From assembly GCF_009687845.1 (NCBI RefSeq), contig NZ_BLAD01000045.1:62001-126000 (forward strand): a DNA stretch of 64,000 nucleotides. Reading direction: 5' to 3'. Below are positions 56,567 to 64,000 of the stretch, piece after piece. Under the pieces are notes generated by a model. That model saw only the letters and a list, made by a program, of their open reading frames with translations, made no database searches and was not told the DNA's origin. The position numbers were made by a program, and so were the translations under genes. The DNA comes from Acrocarpospora corrugata. GTDB lineage: Bacteria; Actinomycetota; Actinomycetes; Streptosporangiales; Streptosporangiaceae. The stretch's first letter is position 1; every line of letters begins with the position of its first letter.

Positions 56567-57948
56567 TGTCGCTGCGTACCCGGCTGCTGGCCGGACTGCT
56601 CGCGATCAGCGCGCTGCTGCTGGTGGTGCTGTCGGCGGTGAGCGCGGTGGTGCTCCGCGGCCACCTGTACGAACGGCTGGAAGGGCAGCTGCTGGCCGCC
56701 ACCGCCACCGCCTCCCGCCGGGTGGAGGCCACCGACACGCTCACCCAGCAGCTGACCGGCTCCACCTTCGCGGTGGTCACCTTCAACCTCAACACCCAGC
56801 GGACCCGGCTGATCAGCGGTGACGCGCCGCAGGCCGAGTCGGTGCCGGCGCTGGTGGAGGGCCTCGGCCAGGAACGGCTGACCGCGCACGCCTCGGCCGG
56901 GCGGACCTTCGAGCTCGGCGGCGACCTGATCGCCGCGGCGGCCAAGACCAGGATCGGCAACCGGCTGGCGATCGTCGCGGTGCCGCTGGACGGCGTGGAC
57001 GACCCGGTCCGGCGGGTGTTACTGGCCGAACTCGTCACCGGCGGCCTGCTGATCGCGCTGCTCGCGCTGCTCGGGCGGGTGCTCATTGTGACCGGGCTGG
57101 CCCCGCTGGGGCGGATGGCGCGGATGGCGCTCGGCATCGCCCGGGGCGGTGACCTGTCCGCGCGGATGCCGGAGGGCACCTCCGAGGTCGGCAAGCTGGG
57201 CAGCGCCATCAATCTCATGCTGGACCGGATCAACGCCTCGTTCCGGGACCGGTGGGCGTCGGAGGACCGGGTCCGCCGGTTCGCCGCCGACGCCTCCCAC
57301 GAACTCCGCACCCCGCTGGCCGCCATCCGCGGCTACGCCGAACTGCATCGCGCCGGGGCCATCCCCGAGGACGATCTCCCGAAGGTCATGGGGCGCATCG
57401 AGGACGAGGCCACCCGGATGGGCAAACTCGTCTCGGAGTTGCTGGAGCTGGCGCGCCTGGACCGCAGCGCCGCGCTCACCCTGGACGAGACTGATTTGTC
57501 GGACATCGCCAGGGAAGCCGCGGCCGACGCCACCGCGCTGGACCCCGAATCCCCGATCATCGTGGACGCGCCGGCGTCCCTGGTCGCCGTCGTCGACGAG
57601 GCCAGGATCCGGCAGGTCGTGGTGAATCTCCTGGCCAACGTGCGGGCCCACACCCCGCCGGGTACGCCGGCCTTCATCCGCATCTCCAGGAACGGCGGCC
57701 GGGTTCTCCTGGAGATCGCCGACGACGGTCCCGGCATGTCCGCGGAGCAGGCGGCCCGCGCGTTCGACCGCTTCCAGCGCGGCGAGGAACGCCTCTCCGA
57801 CGGCGCGGGGCTGGGGCTGTCCATCGTCAAGGCCATCACCGACGCCCACGGCGGCCGGTGCTGGATCACCTCCGCGCTCGGTTCGGGGACGATCGTCCAC
57901 ATCGAACTCCCCGCGCTGCGGGTCGGCGAGCTGGTGGGGCCGGAGTAG
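56566..57948 (+). CDS. Two-component sensor histidine kinase
   Basis: 460 residues from the ATG at 56566. TM1 is at about 7-30, an extracytoplasmic loop runs ~31-150, TM2 is ~150-175, then HAMP (~176-228), HisKA with phospho-acceptor His245 (FAADASHELRTPLAAIRGYA), and HATPase_c with N-box VVVNLLANVRAHTPPG, G1 EIADDGPGMS, F-box FDRFQRGEE and G2 GAGLGLSIVKAI. The sensory loop gives no ligand hint. Partner of the upstream regulator; a hairpin terminator follows. The longer frame upstream is not real. Confidence 0.95.
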   Translation: MSLRTRLLAGLLAISALLLVVLSAVSAVVLRGHLYERLEGQLLAATATASRRVEATDTLTQQLTGSTFAVVTFNLNTQRTRLISGDAPQAESVPALVEGLGQERLTAHASAGRTFELGGDLIAAAAKTRIGNRLAIVAVPLDGVDDPVRRVLLAELVTGGLLIALLALLGRVLIVTGLAPLGRMARMALGIARGGDLSARMPEGTSEVGKLGSAINLMLDRINASFRDRWASEDRVRRFAADASHELRTPLAAIRGYAELHRAGAIPEDDLPKVMGRIEDEATRMGKLVSELLELARLDRSAALTLDETDLSDIAREAAADATALDPESPIIVDAPASLVAVVDEARIRQVVVNLLANVRAHTPPGTPAFIRISRNGGRVLLEIADDGPGMSAEQAARAFDRFQRGEERLSDGAGLGLSIVKAITDAHGGRCWITSALGSGTIVHIELPALRVGELVGPE

Positions 57949-57958
57949 GAACGGAGAA

Positions 57959-57984
57959 GGCCGCCCCGAGGCTTCGGGGCGGCC
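57959..57984. terminator. Bidirectional hairpin between kinase and thiolase genes
   Basis: An 11-bp perfect stem (57959-57969 with 57974-57984) and 4-base loop sits between the convergent histidine-kinase and thiolase genes; GTTTCTCG follows on the plus strand and CTTCTCCG on the minus. Probably serves both. Confidence 0.7.
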
Positions 57985-57998
57985 GTTTCTCGTCGAGC

Positions 57999-59144
57999 CT
58001 ACAGGCGCTCGATGATCGTGACGTTGGCCTGGCCGCCGCCCTCGCACATGGTCTGCAGGCCGTACCGTCCGCCGGTGCGCTCCAGTTCGTGCAGCAGCTT
58101 GGTCATCAGGATGGCGCCGGTGCCGCCGAGCGGGTGCCCGAGGGCGATCGCGCCGCCGTTCGGGTTGGTCCGCGCGGGGTCGGCGCCGAGCTCCGCCAGC
58201 CAGGCCAGCGGAACCGGGGCGAACGCCTCGTTGATCTCGATGACGTCGATGTCGTCGATGCTCAGGCCCGCCCGCTTCAAGGCCTTGTGGGTGGCCGGGA
58301 TGGGGGCGGTGAGCATGTAGACGGGGTCGTCGCCAGTGAGCGCCAGCGTGACGATGCGCGCCCTGGGTGTCAGGTCGTGGTCCTGGACGGCCTGCTCGGA
58401 GGCGATCAGGATCGCGCCCGCGCCGTCGGAGATCTGGGACGAGGTGGCCGCGGTGATGCGGCCGTCCTCGCGCAGCGTCCGCAGCTGGGCCATCTTCTCC
58501 AGGGTCGTGTCGGCCCGGGGGCCTTCGTCGTCCTCGACCCCGTTGAGCGGGGCGATCTGGTCACGGAAGTAACCGTTGGCGATCGCCTTGGCGGCCCGCT
58601 GGTGGCTCTCGTACGCGTAGCGCTCCAGGTCCTCGCGGGACAGGTTCCACTTCTCGGCCATCAGCTCCGCGCCGCGGAACTGCGAGATCTCCTGCTTGCC
58701 GTACCTTTCCACCCACTTCTCGCCGAAGGGGAAGGGCATGCCCTTCTCCAGGGCGGCGGTGATGCTGGAACCCATCGGGACGATGGACATGGATTCGACG
58801 CCGGAGGCGACGACCAGGTCCTGAGTGCCGGACAGCACGCCCTGGGCGGCGAAGTGGATCGCCTGCTGGGACGAGCCGCACTGGCGGTCGATGGTGACGC
58901 CCGCCACAGTCTCCGGGAGGCCCGCGCTCAGCCACGCGTTGCGCGCGATGTCCATCGACTGCGGGCCGAACTGCATGACGCAGCCCATGATGACGTCCTC
59001 GACCGCCGCCGGGTCGACGCCGGTGCCCTCGATCAGCGCGCTGAGCACGTGCGCGGCCAGGTCAGTGGGGTGGACGGTGGACAGGCCGCCCTTCTTCTTG
59101 CCAACCGGGGACCGGACCGCCCCCACGATGTACGCCTCTGCCAC
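57999..59144 (-). CDS. Thiolase (acetyl-CoA C-acyltransferase family)
   Basis: Fatty-acid beta-oxidation type thiolase, 381 residues. The start is the GTG at 59144, with GGAGGG 5 bases upstream, rather than the TTG at 59156. Nucleophile Cys89 lies in IDRQCGSSQQAIHFAAQGVL; the other catalytic residues are in EAFAPVPLAWLAELG, GGAIALGHPLGGTGAILMTK (His) and CEGGGQANVTIIERL (Cys). A plain stand-alone gene in this context; no beta-oxidation partner is next to it. Confidence 0.93.
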   Translation of the reverse strand: MAEAYIVGAVRSPVGKKKGGLSTVHPTDLAAHVLSALIEGTGVDPAAVEDVIMGCVMQFGPQSMDIARNAWLSAGLPETVAGVTIDRQCGSSQQAIHFAAQGVLSGTQDLVVASGVESMSIVPMGSSITAALEKGMPFPFGEKWVERYGKQEISQFRGAELMAEKWNLSREDLERYAYESHQRAAKAIANGYFRDQIAPLNGVEDDEGPRADTTLEKMAQLRTLREDGRITAATSSQISDGAGAILIASEQAVQDHDLTPRARIVTLALTGDDPVYMLTAPIPATHKALKRAGLSIDDIDVIEINEAFAPVPLAWLAELGADPARTNPNGGAIALGHPLGGTGAILMTKLLHELERTGGRYGLQTMCEGGGQANVTIIERL

Positions 59145-59219
59145 AGTGCCCTCCAACTCAGAAACCGAGCAATGTTCGGTCAGTGTCAGCTTACAACAGA
59201 ACGTCGTTCGAGTGACGGG

Positions 59220-60320
59220 TCACCTGATGGTGACCATGGTGCCCAGCGGAACATGCCGCAGCACGGCCAGGGTGGCCTTGGGCACCCGGACGCAGCCGTT
59301 GCTGACGTTGTGCCCGAACACCCCGGAATCGGGCCAGCCGTGCAGGCCGATGGTGGCGGGGCCGCCGTTGAAGGTGCGGAGCGCGTTCGAATGCATGCCC
59401 AAGGGCAGGACCGGTACGCCGTAGCCGTGGCCGGTGTCGACCGCGGCCATGACGAAAGTCCGGCCGGCGGGGGTCGGGGTATTCGGGGCGCCGATCGCTA
59501 CGGGCCAGACGCCGAGCCTGCGCCCGGATTTGTATACCGCGATCCGCCGCATTCGGAGCGAGACATAGATTTTGTAGTCGCTGCGCGACCACTGCACGCC
59601 GCCGGAGCCGATGTGAATCCAGCCGGTCGAACGATTAGGACGGTTGGGGAGCAAGACCCGCACCCAATCACCATCCCCCTCCACCACAGGCACCCATGTC
59701 GGATTTTTCAGCAAATGGGTGGGCAGGATGCCGAATGGGGTGCCGCCTGGCTCCATGTGGACGATTTTTGGCCTGGTGGGATGGAGCATCTCGCCATTCG
59801 TGCCGTCGAAGGCGTCCCGGTCCCGGGGTACTCGTCGCAATGACGTCCAGGTTGTGACTCGCGGCAATTCTCGGATGTACCGGAATGGCACGTGTTGTGG
59901 GGAAGTCTGGTGCGTCGGCGCGGTCGTGCGCGCCCGCGCCGGGTGATTGGCGGTCCTCGCGACGGTCCTCGCGACGGTTCGAGCCCGGGCGACCCTGGCG
60001 TGCTGGATTCGGGCGTGGCGGGTTCGCGTGTGGTGGACGCGAGCCCTGTGAGCCCTGTGCGCCCGGTGGGCCCGCGCACGGCCGGTCCGGGCCTTACCGA
60101 CCCGGGCCTTGCCGGCCCGCGCACGTCCGGCCTTCGTACGGCCGGTACGCGCATGGCCCTTCTCCGGGTGCGCGAACTGCACGTGACCTAGCTGGGCGGG
60201 GCCGGACCGGGCGTGGCTGATCTCAGCGTGGGCGGTCGCGCCCATCGCCTCACCGACGGCGGGAGCCGTGACGCCTAGCGCGGCACCAGTGGCTATCGAG
60301 AGTAGAAAACGTACTCGCAC
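59220..60320 (-). CDS. L,D-transpeptidase with His/Arg/Ala-rich linker
   Basis: Wall crosslinking YkuD-domain enzyme, 366 residues. GTG at 60320 is chosen because GGAGG lies 5 bases upstream. A signal peptide (about 1-28) is followed by ~110 residues of low-complexity His/Arg/Ala/Thr repeats (HRAHRAHRARVHHTRTRHAR, VARARTVARTVARTANH), an SH3-like region and the YkuD domain (~240-366) with GLHGWPDSGVFGHNVSNGCV (catalytic His and Cys343 in SNGC). The basic linker is unusual and may bind wall polymers. Divergent from the His-rich secreted protein. Confidence 0.85.
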   Translation of the reverse strand: MRVRFLLSIATGAALGVTAPAVGEAMGATAHAEISHARSGPAQLGHVQFAHPEKGHARTGRTKAGRARAGKARVGKARTGRARAHRAHRAHRARVHHTRTRHARIQHARVARARTVARTVARTANHPARARTTAPTHQTSPQHVPFRYIRELPRVTTWTSLRRVPRDRDAFDGTNGEMLHPTRPKIVHMEPGGTPFGILPTHLLKNPTWVPVVEGDGDWVRVLLPNRPNRSTGWIHIGSGGVQWSRSDYKIYVSLRMRRIAVYKSGRRLGVWPVAIGAPNTPTPAGRTFVMAAVDTGHGYGVPVLPLGMHSNALRTFNGGPATIGLHGWPDSGVFGHNVSNGCVRVPKATLAVLRHVPLGTMVTIR

Positions 60321-60631
60321 GGACACCTCCGAAAGAAAGCAACGAAGGAACTATGACATGCGAAGAGGCGAAATTAGGGGAGGCGACACGAGCATTCCCT
60401 CAAGTGCCCGCCTATAGCAGCCTGCCCTCACACATTCGCCCGCGCCACGCCGGTCCGAATAGCAAAGAAACGGCTTGTGCGAAAATCAAACGTCCTTTAC
60501 GCATTAGTGTGTCGGCTTCCAACGAGAATCGGGGAGATCGACAAGTAGCAAGCGATTCGAGCAAGAAGATCACTTAGATACGGGATCAACGAATCCCGCA
60601 TCGTTCTTCATAATAAGAAGGGGATCGTCTA
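60321..60631. other. Divergent intergenic region, relatively AT-rich
   Basis: 311 bp between the L,D-transpeptidase and the His-rich protein gene, with clearly lower GC than neighbours. It must hold both promoters. A TAGATA at about 60575, an 18-bp hairpin (cgggat/atcccg, 60581-60598) and the ribosome-binding site GAAGGGG precede the His-rich gene. A 74-codon frame at 60353-60577 was not accepted. No known riboswitch motif was recognised. Confidence 0.5.
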
Positions 60632-61141
60632 ATGAAGAGCCAACTCAAGCTCGCGGTGATGGCCGGCTTCGCCGTTGTTCCGGCCATGGCGGCCATGTTC
60701 GCCATGGCCCCCAGCGCCCAGGCGGCGGCCGTCGCGATCAACCACGTCGCGAAGGTTCAGCCCGTGCTGCCGGCCGAGCCGACCGCGCCGATCGAAGAGG
60801 CGAACGGCCTCCAGTACCGCGACCCGGAAAACGAGAACGAGAACGACAACAAGAACCGTCTCCGGGACGACGTCCGGATCGACATCGACAACCGTCAGCG
60901 TCAGCACGTCGACCAGGACCAGTTCAACTTCCAGCGCCAGGAGCAGCGCCTGAACGGCGAGCACCGTCACTTCGGTGAGCACCGTCACCACGGTGAGCAC
61001 CGCCACCACGGCTGGCACCGTCACCACCACCACGGTGAGCACCACCACCACGGCCACGGCCACTTCCACCACAACCACCACCACCACGGCCACATCCACC
61101 ACCGTCACCACCACTGTGGCCGGTTCGGCGTGGCTGGCTAA
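60632..61141 (+). CDS. Secreted histidine-rich protein
   Basis: 169 residues of unknown function. A signal peptide (about 1-31, ending AQA) leads to a polar middle part rich in Asn/Asp/Glu/Arg/Gln (DPENENENDNKN, RQRQHVDQDQFNFQRQEQR), then ~55 residues with about 31 histidines in GEHRHHG- and GHGHFHH-like repeats, and one late cysteine (HHHCGRFGVAG). Such tails bind Zn2+, Ni2+ or Cu2+ in other proteins, so metal storage or sequestration outside the membrane is plausible. It has its own promoter region and a strong shared terminator. No metal transporter is adjacent. Confidence 0.75.
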   Translation: MKSQLKLAVMAGFAVVPAMAAMFAMAPSAQAAAVAINHVAKVQPVLPAEPTAPIEEANGLQYRDPENENENDNKNRLRDDVRIDIDNRQRQHVDQDQFNFQRQEQRLNGEHRHFGEHRHHGEHRHHGWHRHHHHGEHHHHGHGHFHHNHHHHGHIHHRHHHCGRFGVAG

Positions 61142-61187
61142 GTAGCGGGGATCTTGCCGAGGTAACTCTGCAAGAAAGGCAATAAAA

Positions 61188-61230
61188 CAAAGCGGATCTC
61201 TCTGTGCCTGGCACAGAGAGATCCGCTTTG
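61188..61230. terminator. Bidirectional intrinsic terminator
   Basis: A perfect 21-bp stem (61188-61208 with 61210-61230) around a single central base lies between the convergent His-rich and acidic-repeat genes. On the minus strand TTTTATT follows; on the plus strand CGTTTTCC follows. Confidence 0.9.
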
Positions 61231-61240
61231 CGTTTTCCGC

Positions 61241-62434
61241 TCAGACTCGGCGTGCGGGCAGCAGGTCCTCCGCCTCCAGAATCTGGAACCCCCACGCATC
61301 GACGACCGGCCCGTCCAACGCCTGCCCCAGCGCCAGCGCCACCTTGCCCGGTTCGAGCACGACATCGTCCCCGGCAAGCTCACCGTCTTCGAGCGCACGC
61401 ACCGCGATCCTGACCACTTCCGTCGCGTACGGCAACAGCCCGGCCACCACAGCCGGGAACCGGTTCTCGTAGCTGGCGGTGACCTGAATGTCGGCCCCGG
61501 TGTAAACGATCGTCTGCCCAGCGTGAATCACAAGCCCGCTGTCGCCAGCCTCGGCATCGTCATCCTCCGCTTCCGCTTCGTCAGACGCGGTTTCGTCGGA
61601 AACAACTCCGTCAGACGCAGCCTCGCCTGACCCGGTTTCGCCAGACTCAGCCTCACCAGACGTGGTTTCGTCAGACGCTTCAGCTTCGGGTGCTTCGTCC
61701 GCAGGCGATGACTCCCCTGTGGGCGACTTCTCCGCTGCGGTTTCGTCCGGCGTAGCCGCTGCGGCCGGAGTCTCGTCCGGAGCGAGCGCCGTTACCCCGG
61801 CCTCGGCGGCTTCGGTTTCGGGCTCAATCTCGGCTGCGGGTGCTTCGTCCGCTGACGACTCCCCTGCCGGCGACTCCTCGGCTGCGGTTTCGTCCGGCGT
61901 AGCCGCTGCGGCCGGAGCCTCGTCCGGAGTGAGTTCGGTTACCCCGGCCTCGGCGGCTTCGGTATCGGCCTCGGCGGTGGGTTCCGGGAGGCGGAGGAGG
62001 CCGCGGAGGAGGGTGGCGAGTTCCTCCTGGTCGGGCATTTCCGGTAGGTAGACGGCCGCCAGGCGGGTTTCGTCCTCGGCGGGGTCGTCGGCGGAGCCCT
62101 CGCAGAGGGACCAGCCGCCGTAGCGGTAGGCGATTCCGGCGGCGAGGAACTTGTCGTAGTAGTCCATGGGCAGGGGGCGTTCGGCCACCACCCGATAGGC
62201 CCAGAGGCGTTCCTCGTCCTTGATGCTCAGTTTCCGCAGCAGGTCCGCGGTCAGTTCCAGCGGTGCGTGGATCCGGGTTCCGGCCGCCAGCAGTTCCTCG
62301 CCGTCCTGTGTGGCGGTCGGGTCAGCGAGCTGCACGGCCTCCAGCAACGCGTCCGGCTTCACCTTCGCGGGCAACAGGACCGTCGGACCCGTCCTCAGCC
62401 GCCCCGGCAACAGAAGATTCGATAGCAGGCCCAC
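61241..62434 (-). CDS. Acidic protein with internal tandem repeat
   Basis: 397 residues of unknown function. The N-terminal ~150 residues are a folded-looking domain (LLPAKVKPDALLEAVQLADP, ERLWAYRVVAERPLPMDYYD, MPDQEELATLLRGLLRLPEP). Residues ~155-290 are a Glu/Ala/Pro/Ser/Thr low-complexity region with two ~50-residue repeats around AGVTxLxPDExPAAAATPDE (DNA 61683-61816 and 61833-61963). The C-terminal ~110 residues (IVYTGADIQVTASYENRFPA, LEPGKVALALGQALDG) look folded. No signal peptide or TM helix, so probably cytoplasmic. Neighbour of the sortase, 55 bp away. Confidence 0.6.
   Translation of the reverse strand: MGLLSNLLLPGRLRTGPTVLLPAKVKPDALLEAVQLADPTATQDGEELLAAGTRIHAPLELTADLLRKLSIKDEERLWAYRVVAERPLPMDYYDKFLAAGIAYRYGGWSLCEGSADDPAEDETRLAAVYLPEMPDQEELATLLRGLLRLPEPTAEADTEAAEAGVTELTPDEAPAAAATPDETAAEESPAGESSADEAPAAEIEPETEAAEAGVTALAPDETPAAAATPDETAAEKSPTGESSPADEAPEAEASDETTSGEAESGETGSGEAASDGVVSDETASDEAEAEDDDAEAGDSGLVIHAGQTIVYTGADIQVTASYENRFPAVVAGLLPYATEVVRIAVRALEDGELAGDDVVLEPGKVALALGQALDGPVVDAWGFQILEAEDLLPARRV
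61683..61963 (-). repeat. Internal ~150-bp tandem duplication in the acidic protein gene
   Basis: 61683-61816 and 61833-61963 are highly similar in-frame units separated by 16 bp. Both encode the AGVT...PAAAATPDETAAE repeat. The first ~45 bp and the middle gctgcggtttcgtccggcgt block are nearly identical, so the duplication appears recent. Confidence 0.8.
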
Positions 62435-62489
62435 GAGTCCTCCTCCTCTTTTTGAGGAGCACGATAGTCGTATTTGACGGTGTTTGTGA

Positions 62490-63323
62490 TCAGGAGTTGG
62501 CGAGCCGGGTGCTGGTCATCCTCGCGTACACGATGACGTTGTCGACATAGTGGCCAGTGGCCCGGTTGTAGTTGCCGCCACAGGTGATCAAACGCAGCTC
62601 GGCGTCCTCGGCGTTGCCGTACACCCGGTTGGTCGGGAAGGTCTCCTTGTTGGCCTGTTCGACGCCGCCGACGGTGAAGACCGCGATGGTTCCGTCGGCG
62701 CGGATGACCTCGATGGTGTCGCCGTACCGGAGTTCGTGCAGACGGCTGAAGACGGCGCTGCGGGTTTGGGTGTCTTTGTGCCCCAGCATAATCGCGGGGC
62801 CCGCCTGGCCCGCGGTGGGACCGCCTCGGTACCAGCCGACCAGGTTGGAGTTGCTGATCGGCGGAGTCTCGATGGCGCCGCGTTTGTCCAGGCCGACGGA
62901 CTTGATCGGGGCGTTCACGCCTAACTTGGCGATGATCAGTCGTTTCGGCGAGGAGGGTAACAGCGGCGGGGCCGCGGGCAGTGGCGGCGCGGGCGGCGGA
63001 GCCGACGGATCCGCCTGGGTCAGCTGCCCACCGCCAGGACCGACGCTCGGCGCGAGCGCGCCCGCCTGCGACCGGAGCGTGGTCCGCTCCGGCGCCGCAT
63101 ACTCCTCCGGCGAACCCAGCCAGAACATCAGCCCGGCCGCCACCGTGAACACCCCGGCCAGCGCCGCCAGAATCAGCACACCCCGCACGATCTGGGTGCC
63201 CTTCAACCGCGGCCGTTCCGGATGCTCCTGGCCATACACCGCCGGATAAACAGGCTGCGCGTAGACCTGCTGCTGCTGGTAAGCCGGATGTCCCGGCGGC
63301 AGGTGTCCCGGCGGCGTCGTCAT
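62490..63323 (-). CDS. Class F sortase
   Basis: Membrane-bound transpeptidase, 277 residues. A Pro/Gln/Tyr-rich cytoplasmic N-terminus (~40 residues) precedes one TM helix (~47-69), a Pro-rich spacer (~105-125) and the sortase domain: RLIIAKLGVNAPIKSVGLDK, WYRGGPTAGQAGPAIMLGHK (catalytic His182) and ELRLITCGGNYNR (catalytic Cys248). Class F sortases are typical of actinobacteria and their substrates are poorly known. It starts 7 bp after the stop of the surface-protein gene upstream, so the two are likely co-transcribed. Confidence 0.88.
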   Translation of the reverse strand: MTTPPGHLPPGHPAYQQQQVYAQPVYPAVYGQEHPERPRLKGTQIVRGVLILAALAGVFTVAAGLMFWLGSPEEYAAPERTTLRSQAGALAPSVGPGGGQLTQADPSAPPPAPPLPAAPPLLPSSPKRLIIAKLGVNAPIKSVGLDKRGAIETPPISNSNLVGWYRGGPTAGQAGPAIMLGHKDTQTRSAVFSRLHELRYGDTIEVIRADGTIAVFTVGGVEQANKETFPTNRVYGNAEDAELRLITCGGNYNRATGHYVDNVIVYARMTSTRLANS

Positions 63324-63330
63324 CCGTGTC

Positions 63331-64000
63331 CTACTGGCGTACGGCGCTGCGCCGCGAACGCAGGATCAGCCCGCCGGTGATCGCGGCGAGGATCAGCGCG
63401 GTCCCGGACAGGACGAGAATCCGGCCGTCGGGGCCCAGCTCCCCGCCGCCACCTGTCGCGACCCCGCCCCCGGGGGTGTTGGTCACCTGGTCCTGCCCGG
63501 CCGTGACCGTCTCCGTGAAGGTACGGGTCTGCCGGGGCGTGGGGGTCGTCGCGGACGGAGTGGGCGTCGGAGTCGGGGTCGGCGTCGGCGTGGGGGTCGT
63601 GCTGGCCGAAGCCGTGGCCACGACGACGGTCGCTGCGGCGGCGGTCGCGGTGGTGGCCATACTGCAATCGTAAGTCTGGGCCGCGTTCGAGCCGATGCGC
63701 AGAGAGAAGATGCTGGTTTTGACCGAGACGGTGCCGGTGGCATCAGGGGTGGCTGTCGCGGAGATCGTCGGGAACGGAATCGCCGCCCCGGCCTGGATCG
63801 CGGCAGCGGGCGTCAGGGTGGCCGCAGGCGTGATGGTGGCCGTGTCGCCCGTGTCGGGGCCGGTCACTACGATCTCGCCTTCGAAGACGATGGCGTCCGT
63901 GGTGTTGATGACCACCGGCGCGGTCATCAGCTTGCCGGTGACCGTGTTGACGTTCGTCCAGACCATCGAGACCTTCTGAACCGGCGACCCGGCGGTGCCG
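63331..64000 (-). CDS. Surface protein with Thr/Pro stalk and C-terminal membrane anchor (partial, 5' end missing)
   Basis: The frame is open at the right window edge; 223 codons are visible, ending with TAG at 63331-63333. From the edge: an extracellular part (TDAIVFEGEIVVTGPDTGDT), a beta-rich segment with one cysteine (AQTYDCSM), a (TP)n stalk of about 16 residues, TETVTAGQDQVTNTP, the Gly-rich GGGVATGGGGELG, a TM helix (ILVLSGTALILAAITGGLIL) and RSRRSAVRQ. The GGVATGGGG block just before the TM helix is where sortase motifs sit, so it may be the substrate of the adjacent class F sortase (inference). There is no LPXTG. Confidence 0.7.
   Translation of the reverse strand, partial: GTAGSPVQKVSMVWTNVNTVTGKLMTAPVVINTTDAIVFEGEIVVTGPDTGDTATITPAATLTPAAAIQAGAAIPFPTISATATPDATGTVSVKTSIFSLRIGSNAAQTYDCSMATTATAAAATVVVATASASTTPTPTPTPTPTPTPSATTPTPRQTRTFTETVTAGQDQVTNTPGGGVATGGGGELGPDGRILVLSGTALILAAITGGLILRSRRSAVRQ

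Noticed and set aside
60353-60577. A 74-codon plus-strand frame in the divergent intergenic region
   Set aside because: No ribosome-binding site, no homology, codon use unlike the genome, and it occupies the region needed for two promoters.
60321-60631. A cyclic di-AMP (ydaO-type) riboswitch before the L,D-transpeptidase
   Set aside because: Such switches often precede wall enzymes in actinobacteria, but the conserved ydaO sequence blocks were not found.

Overview
The window is a high-GC, gene-dense chromosomal segment from an actinomycete. A Streptosporangiaceae-like organism (Nonomuraea/Streptosporangium type) is my best guess, and that genus-level placement is inference. The supporting signs are GTG/TTG starts, rplM-rpsI-glmM linkage, tRNA-Trp ahead of secE-nusG, an Mce-type ATPase (mkl/mceG) between rplL and rpoB as in mycobacteria, DUF1707 and SigE-family proteins, and long disordered tails on several ribosomal proteins. 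No rRNA gene, CRISPR array, insertion sequence or prophage was seen.

About 45 kb (roughly 0.2-45.6 kb) is the translation/transcription supercluster, almost all on the minus strand. Read in the direction of transcription (right to left) it runs: tRNA-Trp, secE, nusG, rplK, rplA; a lipoprotein gene; rplJ, rplL; mkl and two Mce-associated membrane proteins; rpoB, rpoC; rpsL, rpsG, fusA, tuf; the S10 operon (rpsJ to rpsQ); the spc operon (rplN to rplO); secY, adk, map; four accessory genes; infA, rpmJ, rpsM, rpsK, rpsD, rpoA, rplQ, truA; three plus-strand surface-protein genes; rplM, rpsI, glmM; and the 3' end of a plus-strand membrane-protein gene. Hairpin terminators and promoter-like sequences at the gaps divide it into units: rpsD|rpoA, rplQ|truA, tuf|rpsJ, rpoC|rpsL, rplL|mkl and rplA|lipoprotein.

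From 45.7 to 59.2 kb lie an aminotransferase, two sigma-factor/membrane-partner pairs bracketing an adenosine-deaminase-family gene, a tandem pair of large STAND (NB-ARC-like) ATPases, a methyltransferase, a small secreted protein, an OmpR-type two-component system and a thiolase. From 59.2 to 64 kb the content is cell-surface biology: an L,D-transpeptidase with a His/Arg/Ala-rich linker, a divergent secreted His-rich protein, an acidic protein with an internal repeat, a class F sortase and the 3' end of a Thr/Pro-stalked surface protein that may be its substrate.

The most notable unexplained signals are: a ~95-bp dispersed repeat with 11-bp terminal inverted repeats, found twice and both times just 3' of a gene in the same orientation; composite repeats upstream of rpsJ and secY; a 14-bp triplication carrying the stop codons of two convergent genes; a shared [10 protein letters not shown] motif in the tails of S3 and S5; and the His-rich and sortase surface loci.
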